Positions 58,142 through 64,000 of a stretch of 64,000 bases of DNA are shown piece after piece (the stretch's first letter is position 1; every line of letters starts with the position of its first letter). The stretch lies in assembly GCF_001544875.2 (NCBI RefSeq), contig NZ_FCOA02000001.1:186001-250000 (forward strand), written 5' to 3'. The stretch comes from Caballeronia hypogeia (lineage in GTDB: Bacteria > Pseudomonadota > Gammaproteobacteria > Burkholderiales > Burkholderiaceae). The position numbers were made by a program, and so were the translations under genes. The notes under the pieces are model-generated. The model was not told the origin of the DNA, did not search any database, and worked only from the letters and a program-made list of their open reading frames with translations.

Positions 58142-59416
58142 ATGAAAGTTACAAACTATCAGAACGCGACGATCGACCCGTTCGGCAAGGGTCTCGGCAT
58201 GGTGCCGGGCACGGGCATCCAGTTGAACGACGCGTCGCGTCTGCAATGGAATCTGCTCGAAGAGGACGTGAGTCTGCCCGCCGCTGTGCTCTATTCCGAT
58301 CGCATCGAGCACAACCTGAAGTGGATGCAGGCGTTCGTCGGCGAGTACGGCGTGAAGCTCGCGCCGCACGGCAAGACCACCATGGCGCCGCAACTCTTTC
58401 GCCGTCAGCTCGACAACGGTGCGTGGGGCATTACGCTCGCGACCGCGCATCAGGTGCGCGCGGCGTATCGTGGCGGCGTGCAGCGCATCCTGATGGCGAA
58501 CCAGCTCGTCGGCAAACGCAACATGGGCATGATCGCCGAACTGCTGACCGACGCGAATTTCGAGTTCTTCTGTCTGGTCGATTCGGCCGATGGCGTCGAT
58601 CAGCTCGGCGAATTCTTCAGTTCGGTGCGCAAGAAGCTGAATGTGCTGATCGAGCTCGGCGTGCCGGGCGGCCGCACCGGCGTGCGCGACGACGCGCAGC
58701 GCGACGCCGTGCTCGCCGCGATCGCGCGCTGGCAGGGCACGATCGAGCTTGCGGGCATCGAGCTGTACGAAGGTGTTCTGCAGGATGAAACGAAGGTGCG
58801 CGAGTTTCTGAAAAGCGCGGTGGACATCACGCGCAAGCTGATCGCGGAAGGCAAGATCGCGCGCAAGCCGGCGATTCTGTCGGGCGCGGGATCGGCGTGG
58901 TACGACGTCGTCGCCGACGAATTCGCCAAGGCCAACAGCGACGCGATCGAAGTCGTGCTGCGTCCGGGCTGCTATCTGACGCACGACGTCGGCATCTACA
59001 AGAAGGCGCAGAACGAAATCTTCGCGCGCAATCCGATCGCAAAGAAAATGGGGCAGGGTCTCAAGCCCGCGCTGCAATTGTGGGCGTACGTGCAGTCGAT
59101 TCCGGAACCGGATCGCGCGATCATCGGTCTCGGCAAGCGCGATTCCGCGTTCGACGCAGGCATGCCGGAGCCGGCGAAGCATTTTCGTCCGGGCAACGAG
59201 GCGCCGCGCGACGTGTCACCCGACGAAGGCTGGGAGATTTTCGGCCTGATGGATCAGCACGCGTATCTGCGCATCAAGCCTGGCGACGACGTGAAAGTCG
59301 GCGACATGATCGCGTTCGACATCTCGCACCCTTGCCTCACGTTCGACAAGTGGCGCCAGATTCTCGTCCTCGATCCGAAGTATCGCGTCACCGAAGTGAT
59401 CGAGACGTTTTTCTAA
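58142..59416 (+). CDS. D-amino acid deaminase (DSD1/alanine racemase-like fold)
   Basis: A PLP enzyme of 424 residues with an alanine-racemase-type N-terminal barrel. The PLP lysine is K78 in APHGKTTMAP. The C-terminal part has LRPGCYLTHDVGIYKK and the metal-type residues DISHPCLTFDKW. Relatives include D-threonine aldolase and metal-activated D-serine dehydratase; it would deaminate D-amino acids such as D-serine. It is divergent from the RpiR-D-aminoacylase-RidA operon, which would supply D-amino acids and remove reactive imines. Substrate not proven. Confidence 0.85.
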   Translation: MKVTNYQNATIDPFGKGLGMVPGTGIQLNDASRLQWNLLEEDVSLPAAVLYSDRIEHNLKWMQAFVGEYGVKLAPHGKTTMAPQLFRRQLDNGAWGITLATAHQVRAAYRGGVQRILMANQLVGKRNMGMIAELLTDANFEFFCLVDSADGVDQLGEFFSSVRKKLNVLIELGVPGGRTGVRDDAQRDAVLAAIARWQGTIELAGIELYEGVLQDETKVREFLKSAVDITRKLIAEGKIARKPAILSGAGSAWYDVVADEFAKANSDAIEVVLRPGCYLTHDVGIYKKAQNEIFARNPIAKKMGQGLKPALQLWAYVQSIPEPDRAIIGLGKRDSAFDAGMPEPAKHFRPGNEAPRDVSPDEGWEIFGLMDQHAYLRIKPGDDVKVGDMIAFDISHPCLTFDKWRQILVLDPKYRVTEVIETFF

Positions 59417-59913
59417 GCTTTCTCTTCCAGCGAAGCGAGCGCGGCCGCCTGCGATGCATTCGCGGCCGCCACTTCCTGAATGCGCCCCTCGAACAGATGA
59501 AGCGCGCTCGACAGGGCCTCGATGGCCTCGTCGGGCAGTGACGCCATCGTGTCGTGCAGGAACGCGTTGCGCCGTGGCAGGCTTTCTTCCGCGATGGCGC
59601 GCCCTTGCGCCGTCAGCGCGACGTTCGACACGCGGTTGTCGCGCGCATCGACGCTGCGCACGATCCAGCCGAGACCTTCCAGCGTTTTCAGTTGACGGGT
59701 CAGCGCGCCCGGATCGACCTTCAGACGCTCGACCAGCTTCTTCTGCGACAGCAAGCCCGCATGCTCCTGCAGCGCGAGCAGGATGCGCCAGCGGGGCATC
59801 GGCTGGCCAACGGCAGCCTCGAACGCCGACATGAACGCGCGATACGTGCGCCCGAACTGCTGCATGACGGCGATACGGTCCTGTTCATTCATACGCGTGA
59901 TTTCCGTGGTCAT
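59413..59913 (-). CDS. MarR family transcriptional regulator
   Basis: A 166-residue MarR regulator with winged helix WRILLALQEHAGLLSQKKLVERLKVDPGALTRQLKTLE followed by the wing VRSVDARDNRVSNVALT. Such proteins repress drug-efflux or aromatic pathways until a ligand releases them. The start ATG 59913 overlaps the MFS stop by 4 bp (ATGA), so the pump and its regulator are translated together. The palindrome at 61523-61536 upstream of the MFS gene is the likely target. The last four bases overlap the D-amino-acid deaminase stop in convergence. Confidence 0.9.
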   Translation of the reverse strand: MTTEITRMNEQDRIAVMQQFGRTYRAFMSAFEAAVGQPMPRWRILLALQEHAGLLSQKKLVERLKVDPGALTRQLKTLEGLGWIVRSVDARDNRVSNVALTAQGRAIAEESLPRRNAFLHDTMASLPDEAIEALSSALHLFEGRIQEVAAANASQAAALASLEEKA

Positions 59914-61505
59914 TCGGCCATGATGACCGGCTCTTGCGGTCCTTTCAGGCGCACCGGCGGCACGCGGCGCGACTGCCATACCGACACCACCGCGACCAGC
60001 GCCGCCAGCGCCAGACCGATGTGAATCGCCGCCACGAGCGCCTCGCGCGCGGCTTCGAGCAGCATCGCGCCGTTGTGGCCCGCCGCGCTCAATTGCGAAA
60101 GCAGCGTCTCCTGCCCTTCGCGGTTGATGAGAATCTGCGGATCCGAGAGATCGGCGGCCCAGTGCATCGCCCGATCCTTTTCCAGCGCGAGAGTCACGCC
60201 GCTCGCATAGAGATGGCTCACGAGCGTGCCGGTCAGCGCCGTGCCGATCATTCCGCCGATCATGCGCAGCGATTGCAGCAGCGCGGTCGCGATGCCGAGA
60301 TGCGCGCGCCCCGCGGTCTGCTGCGCGAACACGGTGAGATTCGGCATCACGAAGCCCAGGCCCAGACCGCCGAGCAGCATGACGACGAGCAGCGCCGAGC
60401 GCGGCATGTTGTGCGTGGCGACGACCACGCCCAGACACGATACCGCGAGCAGCGCGAAACCGATGTAAAGCATCAGATTCGCGTTCTTGAGCCGCGTCAC
60501 GATGCGCCCGTTCACGATACTGCCGATCGTGATGAACACCACGAGCGGCGTGATCATCATGCCCGCGTCCTTGGGCGACATGCCGAAGCCGCCCTGGAAC
60601 AGCAGCGGTGCATAGAACAGCAGCGAGAACATCGTGAAGCCGCCGAGAATCGCGAGCGTGAAGAGCGCGGCGAGCGCCTTGTTGCGGAACATGTCGACGG
60701 GCAGGATCGCGTACTCGCAGCGCGTTTCCCACTTCCACAGCCCGAAACCGGCCGCGACGGCGGCCGCGAGCAACGCGGCGGTTTCAGCGCTGATGCCGTG
60801 TTTCGGCAACATTTCGACGAACAGTTGCAGCGCACCGAGCGCGATGGCGATCAGCGCCGCGCCAGGCCAGTCGAGCCGCATCTTGCCTTCGTGCGCGACG
60901 TGGCGCAGATGCGGCAGGAAGCGCCAGACGAAAAAGAGCGAGATCACGCCCACCGGCAGATTGACGTAGAAAACCGAGCGCCAGCCGTAGTATTGCGTGA
61001 GAAACCCGCCGAGCGAGGGCCCGATCGCATTGGCGATGCCGAACGCCGAACTCATCAGCACCTGCCAGCGCAGGCGCACGACGTTGTCCGGAAACAGATC
61101 CGCAATGCATGCGAACGCGGTGCCGACCAGCATCCCGCCGCCGATGCCCTGCAAGCCGCGCGCGAGCACGAGGAACATCATGCTGTTGGCGAGCCCGCAC
61201 AATACCGACGCGACTGTGAACACGACAATCGAGGCGATCACGAACGGCTTGCGGCCGTAGTAATCGCCGAGCCGTCCGAAAATCGGCACGGTGATGACGG
61301 ACGTCAAAAGGTACGAGGTGGCGACCCAGGCGTAGAGATCGAAGCCCTTCAGTTCGGCGACGATCGTGGGCAACGCGGTGCCGACTACGGTCTGATCGAG
61401 CGCGACGAGCATCGTGACGAACGAGATGCCCAGCATCGCCATGAGTGATTCGCGGAACGGTAAAACCTGCCCGCTCGAATGGTGCGCGGCTGTGTGAACG
61501 GCCAT
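59910..61505 (-). CDS. MFS multidrug efflux transporter (EmrB/QacA, 14 segments)
   Basis: A proton-driven exporter of the DHA2 family, 531 residues with about 14 membrane segments. Motif A is FGRLGDYYGRKPFV near residue 80, and the N-terminus MLGISFVTMLVALDQTVVGTALPTI is typical of EmrB/QacA. The frame opens much earlier (62114), but family similarity begins near ATG 61505. It is the first gene of a two-gene operon with marR-type regulation. Substrate unknown. Confidence 0.9.
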   Translation of the reverse strand: MAVHTAAHHSSGQVLPFRESLMAMLGISFVTMLVALDQTVVGTALPTIVAELKGFDLYAWVATSYLLTSVITVPIFGRLGDYYGRKPFVIASIVVFTVASVLCGLANSMMFLVLARGLQGIGGGMLVGTAFACIADLFPDNVVRLRWQVLMSSAFGIANAIGPSLGGFLTQYYGWRSVFYVNLPVGVISLFFVWRFLPHLRHVAHEGKMRLDWPGAALIAIALGALQLFVEMLPKHGISAETAALLAAAVAAGFGLWKWETRCEYAILPVDMFRNKALAALFTLAILGGFTMFSLLFYAPLLFQGGFGMSPKDAGMMITPLVVFITIGSIVNGRIVTRLKNANLMLYIGFALLAVSCLGVVVATHNMPRSALLVVMLLGGLGLGFVMPNLTVFAQQTAGRAHLGIATALLQSLRMIGGMIGTALTGTLVSHLYASGVTLALEKDRAMHWAADLSDPQILINREGQETLLSQLSAAGHNGAMLLEAAREALVAAIHIGLALAALVAVVSVWQSRRVPPVRLKGPQEPVIMAE

Positions 61506-61522
61506 CTTTTGTAAGCGCAATA

Positions 61523-61536
61523 ATTGACCAGTCAAT
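61523..61536. promoter_or_regulatory. Candidate MarR operator
   Basis: ATTGAC-CA-GTCAAT, an inverted repeat with 6-bp perfect arms, lies 18 bp before the MFS start codon. This fits repression of the MFS-MarR operon by its own regulator. Confidence 0.6.
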
Positions 61537-61611
61537 GGAAATGGAATCATAGCACGGTGTTGCGCTCTAAAGCTGCGTGGCAACTCACCTCTTCCGGACA
61601 CAGACAAACGC

Positions 61612-62460
61612 ATGGAACCGACGCCAATCATCACCTCGCCGCTCACGCCCGAAGATTTCGCGGCTCTGGCCCGCGCGAAGGAATCGCTGGAAAGCCCATC
61701 GCTGACGATGAAACTCGCGAGCGTCGTCGGCGCGCCCATCGAAAAGCTGATGGGGCGGCTGCCTTCCGCCGCGCAGGAAAAAGTCGACGACGCGACGCAG
61801 CTCGCGCTGAAGAAATGTCTGCAGGTCGCGCTGCGCACGCTCGGCAAGAGCGCGCCGTCCGATTCGCTGCTCGCGCCGCCGCCCGACAAGCCGCACAATC
61901 TGATGCACAAGCTCGCCGTCGCGACCACGGGCGCGGCGGGCGGCGCGTTCGGACTGTTCGCGTTGCCGGTCGAATTGCCCGTCACGACGACGCTGATGTT
62001 CCGCTCGATCTGCGATATCGCCCGCAGCGAGGGCGAAGACGTGCATCGCGTGGAGGCGCAGTTGCAATGCATGATGGTGCTCGGCATGGGCGGCACCAAG
62101 GCCAGCGACGACAACGCCGATCTCGGCTATTTCATCGTGCGCGGGGCGCTCGCGCAGTCGGTATCGAAGGCGACGAACGAAATCGCCGCCAAGGGACTGG
62201 GCAGTCACGGCTCCACCGCCCTGCTCAAGTTCCTGCAGACGATTGCGTCGCGGTTTTCGGTGCAGGTCAGCGAACAGGTCGCGGCGAAATCCATTCCGGC
62301 GATCGGCGCGGTGCTCGGCGCGATGGTCAACACGGTGTTCATCGACCACTTTCAGCAGATGGCGCACGGACACTTCACCGTGCGCCGGCTCGAGCGGCGC
62401 TATGGGGCGTCGGCGGTCGAACGCGCGTATCAGACGATCGAGGTGATGGGCGGACGCTGA
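61612..62460 (+). CDS. EcsC family protein
   Basis: A 282-residue protein of the EcsC family (named after the third gene of the Bacillus ecs operon). Visible features are a hydrophobic segment ATTGAAGGAFGLFALPVELPVTTTLMFRSICDIA (about 105-140) and FVQVSEQVAAKSIPAIGAVLGAMVNTVFIDHFQQMA-like helices near the C-terminus. It may be associated with the membrane. Function unknown. It is divergent from the MFS operon and overlaps the convergent esterase gene by 31 bp at the 3' end. Confidence 0.85.
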   Translation: MEPTPIITSPLTPEDFAALARAKESLESPSLTMKLASVVGAPIEKLMGRLPSAAQEKVDDATQLALKKCLQVALRTLGKSAPSDSLLAPPPDKPHNLMHKLAVATTGAAGGAFGLFALPVELPVTTTLMFRSICDIARSEGEDVHRVEAQLQCMMVLGMGGTKASDDNADLGYFIVRGALAQSVSKATNEIAAKGLGSHGSTALLKFLQTIASRFSVQVSEQVAAKSIPAIGAVLGAMVNTVFIDHFQQMAHGHFTVRRLERRYGASAVERAYQTIEVMGGR

Positions 62461-63356
62461 TTTTCACGCGACGACGTCATCGCGACGATAAACGCCGCCG
62501 CCTGGGCCAACGCGCGATTCGCCTCGGGCATGAACGGCGCCCAGATCTGGAAGATGTGGGGCACGCCGGGCCAGATTTCCAGTTCGGCGCGCACGCCCGC
62601 CGCACGCGCCTTTTTTGCGACGCGGGTGCAATCGTCGAGCAATAGTTCTGTGTCGCCGGCTTGGATCAGAAGCGGGGGCAGGCCCTCGAAGCGGCCGAAT
62701 AGCGGGGATGCGTAGGGATGGTGCGCATCGGCTTGTCCGAGATACTGCGCGGCGACGCGCGGAAACACCGATGCGTGGTACATCGGATCGCGGCCCTCGT
62801 TGGTTCGCATCGATTCGCCGCTGCAGGTGAGGTCCGTCCACGGCGAGAAGAGAACCGCCGCCGCAGGAAGCGGGTCACCGGCGTCTCGAAGCGCGAGCAA
62901 TGTCGCCAGCGCGAGGCCTCCGCCCGCCGAGTCGCCAGCCAGCGCGATCGATTGCGCATCGACACCATCGGCCAGCAGGCGACGGTAGGCCGCCACGCTG
63001 TCGTCGAGCGCGGCGGGAAAGCGATGCTCGGGAGCCAGGCGATAGTCGAGCGAAAATACCGCGGCGTTCGCACGCGAAGCCAGCGCGAACGTGATCGCGC
63101 GATGACTGCGCGGCGAGCAGAAGTAGTAACCGCCGCCGTGCAGATAGAGAATGGTCGCGCGGCGCGGCGCGTCCGGAATCAGCCACTCGCCGCTTTCGTC
63201 GCGCGTATCGAGCCGCCAGCCTCGCGGCACGCCAGGCGACCAGATTCGACGCGACGCATAGGCGCGCGCCAGTTCGACATCGATTTCCGGCTTTGCCGTG
63301 TGGGGACGCACGCGCTTGCGCAGCAGCCAGCACGCGAGAGCGCTTTGCCAGCTCAT
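62430..63356 (-). CDS. Alpha/beta hydrolase, hormone-sensitive lipase-type esterase
   Basis: An esterase of 308 residues. The oxyanion-hole motif HGGGYYF lies near residue 73, the nucleophile elbow GDSAGGG near 142, with Asp in DTELLLDD and His in PHIFQIW completing the triad. It hydrolyses short acyl esters by family analogy; the natural substrate is unknown. No signal peptide, so cytoplasmic. The 3' end overlaps the EcsC gene by 31 bp on the opposite strand. Confidence 0.9.
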   Translation of the reverse strand: MSWQSALACWLLRKRVRPHTAKPEIDVELARAYASRRIWSPGVPRGWRLDTRDESGEWLIPDAPRRATILYLHGGGYYFCSPRSHRAITFALASRANAAVFSLDYRLAPEHRFPAALDDSVAAYRRLLADGVDAQSIALAGDSAGGGLALATLLALRDAGDPLPAAAVLFSPWTDLTCSGESMRTNEGRDPMYHASVFPRVAAQYLGQADAHHPYASPLFGRFEGLPPLLIQAGDTELLLDDCTRVAKKARAAGVRAELEIWPGVPHIFQIWAPFMPEANRALAQAAAFIVAMTSSRENQRPPITSIV

Positions 63357-63381
63357 CGCCGGACCATCCGTTGCGCCTGCA

Positions 63382-63837
63382 TCAATTCGCCGGCAGCACC
63401 TGACCGCGTATCTCGCCGGTCGGATTTTCCTGCGTGTGGATGTTGAAATACCACTGGCCCTGCATGAGATCGGTCACCTGTTGATCGGTCAACGTGGTCT
63501 GCCCTTTCATCGGGCTCGAGAGCGCGTTCTTTTCTATCGGCACCTGCACTTTCGCGTTCTGTCCCACCGGCGCGGGACCGTGGAAATGAGCCATGGTCAC
63601 CGGGCCGGACAGTTCTGCGTAGGTCGCGGTCCAGGAGAGGACTTTGGTGTCGGTGTCGAACGTCGCATCGAGTTCGCCGTGGCCCTTGCTCACGCGCGGC
63701 GGAACTTCGCTCGACGGCTGGAGGCTGGCTTTGAGCTTGACCATATCGGCGAACGATGCCGTCGGTGCCAGCAACGCCAGCCATGCGAGCAGCGCGCCTG
63801 CCGCCCGGCGGACGTGGGATGTGCGTGCCGAAACCAT
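63382..63837 (-). CDS. CHRD domain-containing exported protein
   Basis: A secreted or periplasmic protein of 151 residues from ATG 63837. The signal peptide is about residues 1-29 (RRAAGALLAWLALLAPTASFAD). The CHRD domain has AHFHGPAPVGQN and the C-terminal WYFNIHTQENPTGEIRGQV, typical of this beta-rich domain also found in chordin. Function unknown. It precedes the esterase gene by 25 bp on the same strand. Confidence 0.88.
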   Translation of the reverse strand: MVSARTSHVRRAAGALLAWLALLAPTASFADMVKLKASLQPSSEVPPRVSKGHGELDATFDTDTKVLSWTATYAELSGPVTMAHFHGPAPVGQNAKVQVPIEKNALSSPMKGQTTLTDQQVTDLMQGQWYFNIHTQENPTGEIRGQVLPAN

Positions 63838-63950
63838 GCTTGACTCTCCAGTGTTTGTGCGACGCCAGACCGATGAGGCAGCCGATACGCCGGCTGCTTC
63901 CGGCATGGTAGTGCATTCGCATGATTGGCGTTTTTGGTGGCGCATGAACG

Positions 63951-63980
63951 CCAAAAGGGCGCCTTGCGGCGCCCTTTTGG
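63951..63980. terminator. Terminator near the right edge
   Basis: A 13-bp perfect stem CCAAAAGGGCGCC with GGCGCCCTTTTGG and a 4-nt loop. It most likely ends a minus-strand gene beyond the window. Confidence 0.8.
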
Positions 63981-64000
63981 GTTACTACCTTGTTACTGGC

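Overview
The window is chromosomal DNA from a high-GC betaproteobacterium of the Burkholderiaceae (Burkholderia, Paraburkholderia or Caballeronia type). The evidence is the tyrS-anmK-erpA-rpsI-rplM and ubiE-ubiJ-ubiB neighbourhoods, a type A RNase P RNA, uniform GC-rich codon use and many tightly packed operons. Most of it is core genome. The only clear mobile element is one group II intron.

Layout. 1-13 kb: end of ruvA and ruvB, then a minus-strand tyrS-dtd-phosphatase operon, anmK, erpA, rplM-rpsI, a candidate small RNA gene, an OsmC-type protein, rnpB, pyrC with a DUF3025 gene, a class II glutamine amidotransferase, and the gltIJKL glutamate/aspartate importer (to 14.3 kb). 14.5-26 kb: NAD-type glutamate dehydrogenase, a LysR regulator divergent from a NarK-like transporter that has a sigma-54 promoter match, an Atm1-type ABC exporter, a thioesterase, a large PAS-GGDEF-EAL protein, a nitrate-reductase-associated protein and fdhD. 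26-33 kb: a fatty-acid beta-oxidation cluster (crotonase, thiolase, bifunctional HAD/crotonase, acyl-CoA dehydrogenase) with its TetR regulator and a palindromic operator candidate. 33-38 kb: clsB, nudB, aspS, a DUF502 membrane protein and fmdB. 38.4-41.3 kb: a complete group II intron inserted in the fmdB leader. 41-51 kb: a TPMT-like methyltransferase, the ubiquinone genes ubiB, ubiJ and ubiE, a Tim44-domain protein, DUF971 and HIT proteins, and a 1364-residue FAD/Fe-S oxidoreductase. 51.9-55 kb: ilvA, a 5'-nucleotidase and queF. 55-59.4 kb: a D-amino-acid catabolic cassette (RidA, D-aminoacylase, RpiR regulator, divergent D-amino-acid deaminase). 59.4-64 kb: MarR regulator and MFS drug pump, EcsC, an esterase and a CHRD protein.

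The observations most worth following are: (1) a LOV-like PAS domain with the photoactive-type cysteine inside the GGDEF-EAL protein, with the usual signalling glutamine replaced; (2) a gene for an RNA of about 61 nt with its own promoter and terminator, whose hairpin loop carries the same sequence as the 16S anti-Shine-Dalgarno tail; (3) a group II intron that begins about 5 nt downstream of the predicted transcription start of fmdB; (4) a sigma-54 promoter upstream of the NarK-like transporter that conflicts with the start codon having the best ribosome binding site; (5) candidate operators for the RpiR, MarR and TetR regulators. All functional calls rest on motif and family recognition by eye; no database search was run.
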